From Erythrobacteraceae bacterium WH01K (lineage in GTDB: Bacteria; Pseudomonadota; Alphaproteobacteria; Sphingomonadales; Sphingomonadaceae), in NCBI GenBank assembly GCA_027941995.1, contig CP115966.1:310001-374000 (forward strand): DNA of 64,000 nt. Reading direction: 5' to 3'. Made by a program: the position numbers and the translations under genes. This document shows positions 54,751 to 63,809 of this stretch, piece after piece. How positions within the stretch are numbered: position 1 is the first letter of the stretch; every line of letters starts with the position of its first letter. The notes under the pieces were generated by a model that was not told where the DNA came from, ran no database searches, and saw nothing but the letters and a program-made list of their open reading frames with translations.

Positions 54751-55152
54751 ATGGAACGTCTCGTCTATGTCAGCGAAGCATCGGACAATACGGGTACGCA
54801 GGATGTGTTCGCCATTGTCGAGGCATCGGCGCGAAACAATGCAACGCTCGACCTGACCGGCTTCCTCCTGTTCGAGGACAATCGGTTTCTCCAGCTTCTC
54901 GAAGGTCCTTCGGGCAATATCGATATGATAATGGCGCGGATTAAGGACGATCCGCGCCATCATTCGCTGCACATTGCGGAGCGCCGCGACGCGGTCGAGC
55001 GATGGTTTCCCAACTGGAAGATGAAGCAGCTGATTTCCTTCAATTCTCCGCCTGCAATGGAAGAATTGCGGGTAATCCTGAAATCGAAGGAAGGCGGAGA
55101 GCGGGTTCAGGCGATACTCGACGATTTCCTGAAGGTCCGACCTGCCAATTAA
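54751..55152 (+). CDS. Stand-alone BLUF-domain blue-light sensor
   Basis: 133 residues. The photocycle residues are all present with the same spacing as in AppA: Tyr6, Asn30, Gln48, Trp89 and Met91 (AppA Tyr21, Asn45, Gln63, Trp104 and Met106). LVYVSEAS, NNATLDLTGFLLF, RFLQLLEGP and DDPRHH match the family. It binds FAD and senses blue light. There is no output domain, so it must act through a partner. It lies 47 bp after rho. Confidence 0.93.
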   Translation: MERLVYVSEASDNTGTQDVFAIVEASARNNATLDLTGFLLFEDNRFLQLLEGPSGNIDMIMARIKDDPRHHSLHIAERRDAVERWFPNWKMKQLISFNSPPAMEELRVILKSKEGGERVQAILDDFLKVRPAN

Positions 55153-55550
55153 GGCGCGCGGTCGGCCTGAAGCTGCGCCGCCATTTTCTCCCAGACCTTG
55201 TTTACCGCCTTCAACGGGCGGATCATGACCTTGAAATCCGCGATCTTCCCGTCGTCGTCGAAGCGGATCAGATCGATGCCGTTTATGTGGATGTCGTCCA
55301 TCGTGCAGGCGAATTCGAGCATCACGTCCTGTCCGTCGACCAGTTCGCGCTCATATCGGAAATCATTGGCGCCCAGCGTCGCCGCAGCCGCCGAGAGATA
55401 GGCAACCACCAGCTCGCGCCCCTCCTGGGGGGTGTGGACCACGGGTGAGTGAAACACGGCATCTTCGTGCACGAGGCGGGCGAGGCGCTCGGGATCGGGC
55501 GAGGTCGCCAGCTGATGCCATTCTGCTAGACCCTGCTGGGTGGTGTTCAT
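55149..55550 (-). CDS. NTF2-like/SnoaL family protein
   Basis: 133 residues of the NTF2-like alpha+beta fold: LAEWHQLATSPDPERLARLV, DAVFHSPVV, NGIDLIRFDDDGKIADFKVM. It could bind a small hydrophobic ligand or act as an isomerase; no function is assignable. It follows the glutamate synthase-like gene with a 4-bp overlap and ends convergently with the BLUF gene (4 bp shared). Confidence 0.82.
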   Translation of the reverse strand: MNTTQQGLAEWHQLATSPDPERLARLVHEDAVFHSPVVHTPQEGRELVVAYLSAAAATLGANDFRYERELVDGQDVMLEFACTMDDIHINGIDLIRFDDDGKIADFKVMIRPLKAVNKVWEKMAAQLQADRAP

Positions 55551-57124
55551 GAAGCTCTCCGGAAACTGTCGGCGCGTGCGGCGCGCCAGTGATGGCCGAT
55601 CGGGGTCGCATCGGGATCATCGACCAATGCACCGGGTTCGATAAAGGAATAGATGCGGTCGATCGCATCGGACCGCGCACCGTTGACGCGTTCCCGCATA
55701 TCGCGCGGGGCGATGTCCCACGGGCTCTGCAGCCCCATGGCCACCGTTATTTCCCGCAGCGAATGCAGGGTCTGGCGCTGGAAACGGGCAACGCGCGGGG
55801 CCTTGTCCTCCACCACCAGACCGCGCTGGCGCCAGGCCACCTGGGTCGCAACGCCGGTCGGGCAGTGCCCCGTATGGCATTCCATCGACTGCACGCATCC
55901 CAGCGAGAACATGAAGGGGCGTGCCGCATTGCACCAGTCGGCCCCGATGGCGAAGGATTTGGCCATCTGCGCACCCGAATGGATTTTCCCGGCCGCGGCG
56001 ATCTTCACGCGGTCCTTGAAGCCCGTGCCGACCAGCATGTTGCGGATCCAGATCTGCCCTTCGCGCAGCGGCATACCGACGCTGTTCGACAGTTCGAGCG
56101 GGGCAGCGCCAGTCCCGCCCTCCGCGCCGTCGACCGTGATGAAATCGGGGTGCAGGCCCGTTTCCAGCATGGCCTTGCCGATAGCCATGATCTCGTGGGG
56201 CTGGCCCACGCACAGCTTGATACCGACCGGTTTGCCGCCGGACATGTCCCGCAACTGCGTCAACCATTCCAGCATCTCGATCGGTGTCGAGAATGCCGAA
56301 TGCGCTGCGGGAGATGTAACGGTTTCGCCCACGGGCACGCCGCGCGCCTCGGCGATTTCCTGCGTCACCTTCTCACCCGGCAGAACGCCGCCATGGCCCG
56401 GCTTGGCGCCCTGGCTCAGCTTGACCTCGATCATCTTGACCTGGTCCGGCGCGGAATTGTCCTTGAACTGTTCGGGATCGAAGCTGCCATCCTTCGCCCG
56501 CGCGCCGAAATAGCCGCTCCCCAGCTCCCATATCAGATCGGCGCCCGGCCCCCGGTGATAGCGGCTGATACTGCCTTCACCGGTATTGTGGGCGAAGTCG
56601 CCGATCTTCGCGCCGGCATTGAGCGCCTCGATCGCCCGGGCAGAAAGGGAGCCGAAGCTCATGGCGGAAATATTGAGGAGGGAGGACGAGTAGGGCTGCT
56701 TGCAGGTCCCTGCGCCCACATCGACCCGCCACTGGTCGGGCACGCTATCGTCGGGGGCGATGGAATGGCTCATCCATTCGTACTCGTCCGAATAGACGGC
56801 GAGTTCCGTGCCCATGGGGTGGGCATCGAGATCGCCCTTCGCCCGCGCATAGACGAGGGCGCGGGCCTGATGGCTGAACGGTCGCCCGTCGAGATCCCCT
56901 TCGACAAGGTAGGACTGCGCGAAAGGGCGCAGGTCTTCCATCATCCAGCGGATCCGCGCAATGAGTGGGTAATTCCGTCTAAGGGTATGATTGGACTGGA
57001 GAAAATCCCAAACGGCGATGAAGGCTGCTGGCGCTGTCAGCAAAAGCGCCCACGGCAGAACCCATGCGCTGAGCCCTGCCAGCACAAGCGCGAAAAGGGG
57101 GATCAGGTAACGCCACGCAACCAT
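55547..57124 (-). CDS. FMN-binding glutamate synthase family protein
   Basis: 525 residues. Two N-terminal hydrophobic helices (YLIPLFALVLAGLSAWVLPW and the next) are followed by the GltS FMN barrel: NISAMSFGSLSARAIEALN, KLSQGAKPGHGGVLPGEKV, DGAEGGTGAAPLEL and the Cys-rich stretch CVQSMECHTGHCPTG. It lacks the amidotransferase domain, so it is not a complete GOGAT. Substrate is unknown. Confidence 0.9.
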   Translation of the reverse strand: MVAWRYLIPLFALVLAGLSAWVLPWALLLTAPAAFIAVWDFLQSNHTLRRNYPLIARIRWMMEDLRPFAQSYLVEGDLDGRPFSHQARALVYARAKGDLDAHPMGTELAVYSDEYEWMSHSIAPDDSVPDQWRVDVGAGTCKQPYSSSLLNISAMSFGSLSARAIEALNAGAKIGDFAHNTGEGSISRYHRGPGADLIWELGSGYFGARAKDGSFDPEQFKDNSAPDQVKMIEVKLSQGAKPGHGGVLPGEKVTQEIAEARGVPVGETVTSPAAHSAFSTPIEMLEWLTQLRDMSGGKPVGIKLCVGQPHEIMAIGKAMLETGLHPDFITVDGAEGGTGAAPLELSNSVGMPLREGQIWIRNMLVGTGFKDRVKIAAAGKIHSGAQMAKSFAIGADWCNAARPFMFSLGCVQSMECHTGHCPTGVATQVAWRQRGLVVEDKAPRVARFQRQTLHSLREITVAMGLQSPWDIAPRDMRERVNGARSDAIDRIYSFIEPGALVDDPDATPIGHHWRAARADSFRRAS

Positions 57125-57147
57125 GCCTTCTCCCCCCTTGCGCCAGC

Positions 57148-57846
57148 TTAGCCGAGATGTTCGGAAAAGAATGCGTCCGTCCGGCTGTCCGCCAGCGTCG
57201 CGCCTTCTTCGTCCCGGCGTTCACCGAATTGCGTGGCGAAGCCGTGGTCCAGTCCTTCGTAGTCGTGAAGCGTAACTTTCGGATGGTCATCCAGCCCGTC
57301 ATGCATTGCCTTCTGCGCTTCCTTGTCGACGAATCCGTCTTCGGTGGGGATGTGCAGCATGAGCGGATTAGCGATGGCCTTTGCCTCGTCCAGCATGTCG
57401 GGAACGCCGACGGCGTAGTAACCCACCGTCGCATCGCTGTCGGTCCGGGCGGCGGTCATGTAAGCCAGCTTCCCGCCGAGGCAGTAGCCGACCGCGCCGA
57501 CTTTCTTGCCGCCGGTTTCATCGCGTGCCCACTTGATCGCAGCCTCGATATCACGAACGCCTTCGTCGGCGTCGAACTTGCCCATCAGGTCCAGCGCGCG
57601 CTGAAACTCGGGTTCGATATCGGGATCGAGTTCGATACCGCGCTCCAGCTGCCAGAAGAGGTCGGGCGCCACCGCGAGATACCCCTGTTCCGCCAGCAGG
57701 TCGCACTTGCGCCTGATGCCGGCATTCACGCCGAAGATTTCCTGGATGACGACAATCGCCGCTTTCGGCTCTCCCGCCGGGCGGGCACAATATCCTGCAA
57801 ACTCGTTGTCGCCGGAAAGGGTGGAGATGGTTACATTGGCCGTCAT
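57148..57846 (-). CDS. Dienelactone hydrolase family protein
   Basis: 232 residues. Alpha/beta-hydrolase with Cys nucleophile in GAVGYCLGGKLAYM, Glu in VIQEIFG, Asp around HIPTEDGFVDK and His in YEGLDHGFA. The family covers carboxymethylenebutenolidase and other hydrolases; substrate is uncertain. It is divergent from the DUF6489 gene. Confidence 0.88.
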   Translation of the reverse strand: MTANVTISTLSGDNEFAGYCARPAGEPKAAIVVIQEIFGVNAGIRRKCDLLAEQGYLAVAPDLFWQLERGIELDPDIEPEFQRALDLMGKFDADEGVRDIEAAIKWARDETGGKKVGAVGYCLGGKLAYMTAARTDSDATVGYYAVGVPDMLDEAKAIANPLMLHIPTEDGFVDKEAQKAMHDGLDDHPKVTLHDYEGLDHGFATQFGERRDEEGATLADSRTDAFFSEHLG

Positions 57847-57943
57847 TGTCGTGGCTCCTCTTGCCTTCGGGTGCGGTATCGCTTGCTAAAGCGCCGCCGC
57901 CAACCCAATTATCTGTCAACAGCATAAAAACGGAGGAAACGCC

Positions 57944-58210
57944 ATGAAGGTCCATGTGGAAATCGATTGCACGCCGGAAGAGGCGCGGACCTTCATGGGT
58001 CTGCCCGATGTGAGCAAGGCGAACAGCGTCTATGTCGATACCATGGCCAAGGCGATGAAGGGTGTCACCAACCCCGACCAGCTGCAGGACATTGCGAAAA
58101 CGATGGCGCCCATGGGGCAGATGGGGCTGAAAATGTTCCAGAATTTCGTCGAAGGCAGCATGGCTGCGCGAGATGTGTCCGCGCCCAAGGGTGAAAAGAA
58201 GGGCGACTGA
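57944..58210 (+). CDS. DUF6489 family protein
   Basis: 88 residues from ATG 57944 with a strong CGGAGGAAAC site. KVHVEIDCTPEEARTFMGLP and MAPMGQMGLKMFQNFVEGSM are typical of this alphaproteobacterial family of unknown function. The C-terminus is Lys/Gly-rich. It sits 30 bp upstream of mnmE, as often seen in this group. Confidence 0.85.
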   Translation: MKVHVEIDCTPEEARTFMGLPDVSKANSVYVDTMAKAMKGVTNPDQLQDIAKTMAPMGQMGLKMFQNFVEGSMAARDVSAPKGEKKGD

Positions 58211-58240
58211 CGCTCACTCCGTTCAGGCGGCAAGTCTTCG

Positions 58241-59509
58241 ATGGACACGATCTTTGCCTTGTCGAGCGGAGCGCCGCCGGCCGCCATCGGGGTTATCCGC
58301 ATTTCCGGACCCAAGGCCGGCAACGCGCTGCAAAGCCTGGCCGGGCGTCTGCCACCTGCTCGCCGTACCAGTCTAGCCAAGCTGCACGATGCCTTCGGGG
58401 ACCTGCTCGACGAAGCGCTGATCCTCTGGTTCCCGGGCCCGGCCACGGCAACGGGGGAGGACTGCGCGGAGATTCACTGCCACGGGGGCAGGGCGGTCAT
58501 CGCCGCCATCGGCCGTGCATTGACCGCCATACCGGGCCTTCGCGCCGCCGAGGCAGGCGAGTTCACACGGCGCGCCTTTGCCAATGGCCGCCTGGACCTC
58601 GCGGAAGCGGAAGGTCTTGCCGATCTTCTCTCGGCCGAAACGGAATTGCAGCGCGCTGTCGCGGTCAGCGCGGCAGAAGGTGGGCTTTCCCGGCAATTCG
58701 GCGATTGGCGGGAACGGCTACTTATCCTTTCTGCGCAGATCGAAAGTGCTCTCGATTTCTCCGACGAGGACGATGTTCCAGACCTGCCGGAGAGTTTTCT
58801 GCCTGCCTATCGGCTGCTTGCTCAGGAATTGGACGAGGTGCTGGATAGACCGGGCCTGGAGCGGCTGAAGGACGGCATTCGCGTGGTACTGGCCGGGCCG
58901 CCCAATGCCGGAAAATCGACCCTGTTCAACGCGATACTGCAATCGGAGGCGGCCATTGTCTCTCCCATGGCAGGAACCACGCGCGACGTCATCGAGCGTC
59001 CGGTCGCGATCGCGGGTATTCCCTTCGTGTTTATCGACACAGCGGGCCTGCGCGACCACACGGCCGATGCCATCGAACAGATCGGCATGGACCGCGCGGC
59101 AGATGAAGTTACGCGCGCGGACATCGTCCTTTGGCTGGGGCAGCAGGGCGACGGACCGGAAGGGGCATGGGAAATCGAGACCCGGTCCGAAGAGAGCAAG
59201 GCCATGAAGGACGCGCCGCGCCACCGCGTGTCCGGCAAGACGGGCGAGGGGCTGGAAAGTCTTACCGAGGACCTTGCTCGAGCCGCTTCTTCGATATTGC
59301 CCAAACCCGGGGCCGGAACGATCAACCAGCGGCAGAGAGAGCTTCTTGCAATCGCCCGCAGCGCGCTGGGCGATGCTCCTCATCCCGATCTGCTCCTGGC
59401 ATCCGAACAATTGCGCCAGGCGCGAAGCGCGTTCGATCGCATCCTCGGTAATGCAGCGACCGAGGACGTGCTTGATACGCTTTTCGGACGGTTCTGCATC
59501 GGCAAATAG
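58241..59509 (+). CDS. mnmE: tRNA uridine-5-carboxymethylaminomethyl modification GTPase MnmE
   Basis: 422 residues, slightly short. N-terminal tetrahydrofolate domain (IFALSSGAPPAAIGVIRISG, FTRRAFANGRLDLAEAEGL), P-loop VLAGPPNAGKSTLFNAIL near 215, DTAGLRD (G3) and the C-terminal FCIGK. A canonical NKxD (G4) is not visible: the segment there reads IETRSEESKAMKD. With MnmG it modifies wobble uridines. parS follows 1 bp after its stop. Confidence 0.95.
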   Translation: MDTIFALSSGAPPAAIGVIRISGPKAGNALQSLAGRLPPARRTSLAKLHDAFGDLLDEALILWFPGPATATGEDCAEIHCHGGRAVIAAIGRALTAIPGLRAAEAGEFTRRAFANGRLDLAEAEGLADLLSAETELQRAVAVSAAEGGLSRQFGDWRERLLILSAQIESALDFSDEDDVPDLPESFLPAYRLLAQELDEVLDRPGLERLKDGIRVVLAGPPNAGKSTLFNAILQSEAAIVSPMAGTTRDVIERPVAIAGIPFVFIDTAGLRDHTADAIEQIGMDRAADEVTRADIVLWLGQQGDGPEGAWEIETRSEESKAMKDAPRHRVSGKTGEGLESLTEDLARAASSILPKPGAGTINQRQRELLAIARSALGDAPHPDLLLASEQLRQARSAFDRILGNAATEDVLDTLFGRFCIGK

Positions 59510-59510
59510 A

Positions 59511-59526
59511 TGTTTCACGTGAAACA
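59511..59526. other. parS site 1 (mnmE-mnmG intergenic)
   Basis: TGTTTCACGTGAAACA, a perfect 16-bp palindrome and identical to the canonical parS. It is the only one of the five sites outside a gene, in the 55-bp mnmE-mnmG gap. ParB is expected to load here. Confidence 0.95.
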
Positions 59527-59564
59527 CGGGTGCCGAAAGGCGTATTTGTCACTATAACAGTCGT

Positions 59565-61424
59565 ATGAGCGAAAACTACGATATCGTCGTCGTTGGTGGG
59601 GGCCACGCAGGGGTCGAGGCAGCCTGTGCAGCGGCCCGAACGGGTGTGCGCACGGCGCTGATCACCTTCGACGCCTCCACCGTGGGCGCGATGAGCTGCA
59701 ATCCCGCCATCGGTGGCCTCGGCAAGGGGCATCTTGTTCGCGAAGTGGATGCTTTCGACGGTGTGATTGCGCGGGCTGCCGATGCAGCTGCGATTCATTA
59801 CCGGATGCTCAACCGGTCCAAGGGTAGCGCCGTATGGGGTCCGCGCGTCCAGGCCGACAGGACCCTGTTCCGCCGGGCGGTCCAGGACATCGCGGCCCGG
59901 CAGGACAACCTGACCATCGTCGAGGGTGAAGTATCCGCGTTGCAGTTGAAGGGCGAACGCATCTCTGGCGTTATCCTCGGGGATGGCGCCCGGATCGATG
60001 CGCCTGCGGTAATTCTCTGCACCGGCACCTTCCTTGGCGGAAAGCTGTTCCGCGGCGAAGAGATCCTGACAGGTGGACGGATCGGAGAAGCGTCGGCGAC
60101 TCGCCTCGCGCAGCAGGTCCGCGACTTCGGTTTGCCGATGGCAAGGCTGAAAACCGGAACGCCGCCACGGCTCGACGGGCGGACTATCGATTGGGCGAGC
60201 CTCCCCGAACAGCCGTCGGACGGGGAAGGGTGGACCCTCTCCGATCTCTCGGAGAAACGCGTAAACCCCGAGGTCTTCTGCGCGATCACGCGTACGAATG
60301 CGCGGAGCCATGATATCATCCGGCAAAACCTTGACCGATCGCCCCTGTTTTCCGGTGCCATCGACGCACAGGGCCCGCGCTATTGCCCCTCTATCGAGGA
60401 CAAGATCCACCGGTTCGCAGATCGGGACGGTCACCAGGTCTTCCTGGAGCCGGAAGGGCTGAATACCCCGATGGTTTATCCGAACGGGATAAGCACTTCG
60501 CTCCCGGTCGATGTGCAACTCGATATGCTGCGCAGCATGGACGGGCTGGCCAATGTGACCATGGCCGTGCCGGGATATGCGGTCGAGTATGATTATATCG
60601 ATCCCCGGGCTTTGACGCGGGGTCTGATGGTGCAGAAGGTTCCGGGTCTTTACTGTGCTGGACAGATCAACGGCACGACCGGATACGAGGAGGCCGCGGC
60701 ACAGGGGCTGGTTGCGGGACTTTCCGCAGCTTCTGCCATTCGCGGATCGGAAGCGCCTCGGCTCGACCGGTCGAACAGCTACATCGCGGTGATGGTCGAC
60801 GACCTGACCCTTCACGGCGTGAGCGAGCCCTACCGGATGCTGACCTCCCGCGCGGAATACCGTCTTCGCCTCAGGGCAAACAATTCGGCCACCCGGTTGA
60901 CGCCCGTGGCGCTTGATGCGGGGTGCGTCGGCGCGGAACGGCGCGAATGGTTCACGAAGCGCCAAGGGGAGCGGGCGAAGGTCGATGCCGTACTCGACCG
61001 GAATTTTTCATCCCGCGAGCTCGTGAACGCCGCCGCCGACATCCGGGATGACGGAACGAAGAAAACGGGTAAGGAATGGCTTCGGTTTCCTTCCGTCGGT
61101 CTGCAGCACGTTTCACGTGGAACATTCGATCTCTCGGATATCGATGCCGAACTTGCGCAGGAGATCGTCGAGGATGCTGCTTACGCCCCCTATCTCGAGC
61201 GACAGGATGCGGAACTGCGGGACCTTCGGGCGAGCGAAGCCGTCCCGCTGCCACCCGATTTCGCTTATCGCGACGTGCCCGGCCTTTCGAACGAGATGGT
61301 CGAGAAGCTGACGCAGGCCCGCCCGGATACCTTGTCGGCAGCGAGCCGGGTTCGGGGCGTAACGCCTGCTGCCCTGGCGGTTCTGATGGTGCATGCCAAG
61401 CGCCTGGCAAAGGAAGCAGCGTGA
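59565..61424 (+). CDS. mnmG: tRNA uridine-5-carboxymethylaminomethyl modification enzyme MnmG
   Basis: 619 residues. FAD site [20 protein letters not shown] at the N-terminus, [20 protein letters not shown], the GTFLGGKLF segment, and the [20 protein letters not shown] signature. Partner of MnmE. A TATAAC at 59553-59558 could be a -10 box close to the ATG. parS site 2 lies inside the gene. GTGA overlap with rsmG. Confidence 0.97.
   Translation: MSENYDIVVVGGGHAGVEAACAAARTGVRTALITFDASTVGAMSCNPAIGGLGKGHLVREVDAFDGVIARAADAAAIHYRMLNRSKGSAVWGPRVQADRTLFRRAVQDIAARQDNLTIVEGEVSALQLKGERISGVILGDGARIDAPAVILCTGTFLGGKLFRGEEILTGGRIGEASATRLAQQVRDFGLPMARLKTGTPPRLDGRTIDWASLPEQPSDGEGWTLSDLSEKRVNPEVFCAITRTNARSHDIIRQNLDRSPLFSGAIDAQGPRYCPSIEDKIHRFADRDGHQVFLEPEGLNTPMVYPNGISTSLPVDVQLDMLRSMDGLANVTMAVPGYAVEYDYIDPRALTRGLMVQKVPGLYCAGQINGTTGYEEAAAQGLVAGLSAASAIRGSEAPRLDRSNSYIAVMVDDLTLHGVSEPYRMLTSRAEYRLRLRANNSATRLTPVALDAGCVGAERREWFTKRQGERAKVDAVLDRNFSSRELVNAAADIRDDGTKKTGKEWLRFPSVGLQHVSRGTFDLSDIDAELAQEIVEDAAYAPYLERQDAELRDLRASEAVPLPPDFAYRDVPGLSNEMVEKLTQARPDTLSAASRVRGVTPAALAVLMVHAKRLAKEAA
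61109..61124. other. parS site 2 (inside mnmG)
   Basis: CGTTTCACGTGGAACA, two changes from the canonical TGTTTCACGTGAAACA but keeping the TTTCACGTG-AA core. Confidence 0.85.
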
Positions 61425-62050
61425 CCGAGGAAGAGGCACGGGCCTTCGTCCTCTCGCGAATGCCATCGTCCCGTTTCGCAATGCTGGATACCCTTATTGC
61501 CTTGCTTCGAAAAGAGAACGAACTTCAGAACCTCGTGTCGCGTCCATCCATGGACGAGGTCTGGTCTCGCCATATTGCCGACAGTGCGCAGTTGGTCGAT
61601 CACGTTTCACGTGAAACGGGCAACTGGATGGATCTGGGGGCGGGAGCCGGATTCCCCGGTCTCGTTCTCGCCATCATGCGTCCTGATGCGATGCTCCGTC
61701 TTGTGGAATCTCGCAAGCGTCGCGTCGCTTGGCTGAGGGACGCTGCGACTGATCTGGGGCTGACAAATTGCGTGGTTCACGGTTGCCGCCTGGAATCTCT
61801 TCCGCCGTTTCCGGCCGATGTGATTACCGCACGGGCATTCGCGCCACTGCCCAAGCTGCTCGACCTCGCAGGAATGTTTTCCACCGCGCGAACAGATTGG
61901 GTCTTGCCCAAAGGGCGGTCTGCAGCGCAAGAATTGCGGGACCTTCCCAAGAAGGCGCGAAGCATGTTTCACGTGGAACGCTCCGCTACCGATGATGAAG
62001 CAGCCATCCTCGTCGGGAAAGGAAGGGTGAAGGCGGGAGCACGCACATGA
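61421..62050 (+). CDS. rsmG: 16S rRNA (guanine527-N7)-methyltransferase RsmG
   Basis: 209 residues starting at GTG 61421, overlapping the mnmG stop. SAM site [17 protein letters not shown], substrate region [20 protein letters not shown], and [15 protein letters not shown]. It methylates G527. Two parS sites lie inside the gene. ATGA overlap with parA. Confidence 0.95.
   Translation: MTEEEARAFVLSRMPSSRFAMLDTLIALLRKENELQNLVSRPSMDEVWSRHIADSAQLVDHVSRETGNWMDLGAGAGFPGLVLAIMRPDAMLRLVESRKRRVAWLRDAATDLGLTNCVVHGCRLESLPPFPADVITARAFAPLPKLLDLAGMFSTARTDWVLPKGRSAAQELRDLPKKARSMFHVERSATDDEAAILVGKGRVKAGART
61603..61618. other. parS site 3 (inside rsmG)
   Basis: CGTTTCACGTGAAACG, a perfect palindrome that differs from the canonical site only at the two end pairs. 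Confidence 0.88.
61965..61980. other. parS site 4 (inside rsmG)
   Basis: TGTTTCACGTGGAACG, two differences from the canonical site; within the last ~90 bp of rsmG, just before parA. Confidence 0.85.
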
Positions 62051-62823
62051 TTACCATTGCTATTGCCAACCAGAAAGGCGGCGTCGGGAAAACCACGACT
62101 GCCATCAACATTGCCACGGCAATGGCGGCCACCGGCTGGCGGACCCTCCTGATCGATCTGGATCCGCAGGGGAATGCTTCCACGGGCATGGGTGTCGCTG
62201 GAGAAGACCGTGTTCACTCGAGCTACGAATTGCTCGTCGAACAGACGCCGCTTTCCGAGTGCATCCAGCCGAGCACCATTCCCGGACTGGACGTCGTCCC
62301 TGCAACCGTCGATCTGAGCGGGGCAGAGGTCGAACTCGTTTCGGTCACCGACAGGACGGACCGGCTCAGTGCGGCGCTGGCCGATCATGCGGATCATGAC
62401 ATCTGCTTTATCGACTGTCCGCCGTCGCTGGGTCTCCTGACCCTGAACGCCCTTGGCGCGGCGAATACGCTCCTGATTCCCCTGCAATGCGAGTTCTTCG
62501 CACTCGAGGGGCTCAGCCAGCTCTTGCAAACGGTGGAGCGGGTGCAGCAACGATTCAATCCCGATCTGGGAATCATCGGGGTCGCGCTGACCATGTTCGA
62601 TCGCCGCAATCGCCTGACCGACCAGGTGGCGGACGACGTCCGGGAAGTCCTCGGGAAGCTCGTGTTCGAAACCGTCATACCGCGAAATGTCCGGCTGTCC
62701 GAAGCGCCGAGCCATGGCTTGCCGGCACTGGTCTACGACCACTCCTGCGCGGGCAGCAAGGCGTATATGGGCCTGGCGAGAGAGCTCATCGGGCGGCTCC
62801 CTGAAGAAAGGAAGGCAGCATGA
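62047..62823 (+). CDS. parA: Chromosome partitioning ATPase ParA
   Basis: 258 residues. Deviant Walker A in IANQKGGVGKTTTAINIATA with the signature Lys, LLIDLDPQGNAST and HDICFIDCPPSLGLLTLNAL (Walker B). No N-terminal DNA-binding domain, so it is a chromosomal (type Ib-like, Soj) ParA. It moves ParB-parS along the nucleoid. ATGA overlaps on both sides. Confidence 0.97.
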   Translation: MITIAIANQKGGVGKTTTAINIATAMAATGWRTLLIDLDPQGNASTGMGVAGEDRVHSSYELLVEQTPLSECIQPSTIPGLDVVPATVDLSGAEVELVSVTDRTDRLSAALADHADHDICFIDCPPSLGLLTLNALGAANTLLIPLQCEFFALEGLSQLLQTVERVQQRFNPDLGIIGVALTMFDRRNRLTDQVADDVREVLGKLVFETVIPRNVRLSEAPSHGLPALVYDHSCAGSKAYMGLARELIGRLPEERKAA

Positions 62824-63809
62824 GCAACTCGGACGATCCCATCTATCTGTCGCCCGTGCCGCGCAGTCCCGCTGATCGCAAGAAGAAGCTGGGCAAGGGA
62901 CTTGGCGCGCTTCTTGGCGAGACGCGGCGGGAAGAACCGCTTGTCACCAGCGATCGCGAGCAGCAAGCTGTGGGGGAGGGCGATGTTCCACGTGAAACAT
63001 CGCCGCGCGGGGGGCTGTCGTCCATTCCGGTCGCTTCCATCGAGCCGCTCCCGGGCCAGCCGCGAACGCATTTCGACGAGGAGGCCTTGGCCGAACTTGC
63101 TGCCTCGATCGCGCAGCGCGGGGTCATCCAGCCCATCATCGTTCGCCCGATTGCCGGTGGCCGGTACCAGCTAGTCGCGGGTGAGCGCCGCTGGCGTGCG
63201 ACGCAAAAGGCCCGGCTGCATGAAATTCCCGCCATCGTCCGCGATCTCGACAAGCGGGAGATCATGGCCCTGGCCCTGATCGAGAACCTCCAGCGCGTCG
63301 ACCTCAATCCGATCGAGGAAGCGCGCGCTTACAAGAAGCTCGCCGACGAAGAAGGGCTGAGCCAGAACGATATCGCGACCATGGTCGACAAGTCGCGCAG
63401 CCATGTGGCGAACCTCCAGCGCCTCCTGTCCCTGCCGGAAGACGTGATCGGTCTTGTCGAGGAAGCTAAGCTTTCCATGGGTCATGCGCGTGCGCTGATT
63501 GGCCATGACGATGCCGTGTCTCTGGCGGAGACGGCGGTCCGTAAATCGCTGTCCGTTCGAGAAGTGGAGCAATTGGCCAAGGGGGAGGGCGGGGCTCCCG
63601 CGAAACCCGGAAAGGCAAATGTGCCGTCGCGCGATCCCGTAAAGGATGCCGATATCGCCGCCGTCCAACGGCATCTGGAAGAGTTCCTCGGGCTCTCGGT
63701 ACGTATCAAAACGGACACCGACCCCCGCACCGGCATGGTCACGATCCGATACAAAACGCTCGATCAGCTGGATCTGATTTGCCAGCGCCTGACGGGCGGG
63801 GACATCTAA
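62820..63809 (+). CDS. parB: Chromosome partitioning protein ParB
   Basis: 329 residues. The N-terminal ParA-stimulating motif KKLGKGLGALLGE is at ~21-33. The CTP-binding domain has PGQPRTHFDEEALAELAASI and GERRWRATQKARLHEIPAIV (GERR box); ALIENLQRVDLNPIEEARAY and a helix-turn-helix SQNDIATMVDKSRSHVANLQ follow; the C-terminal dimer domain is near the end. parS site 5 is inside its own gene. Confidence 0.97.
   Translation: MSNSDDPIYLSPVPRSPADRKKKLGKGLGALLGETRREEPLVTSDREQQAVGEGDVPRETSPRGGLSSIPVASIEPLPGQPRTHFDEEALAELAASIAQRGVIQPIIVRPIAGGRYQLVAGERRWRATQKARLHEIPAIVRDLDKREIMALALIENLQRVDLNPIEEARAYKKLADEEGLSQNDIATMVDKSRSHVANLQRLLSLPEDVIGLVEEAKLSMGHARALIGHDDAVSLAETAVRKSLSVREVEQLAKGEGGAPAKPGKANVPSRDPVKDADIAAVQRHLEEFLGLSVRIKTDTDPRTGMVTIRYKTLDQLDLICQRLTGGDI
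62985..63000. other. parS site 5 (inside parB)
   Basis: TGTTCCACGTGAAACA, a single mismatch from the canonical parS. ParB could bind its own coding sequence. Confidence 0.9.
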
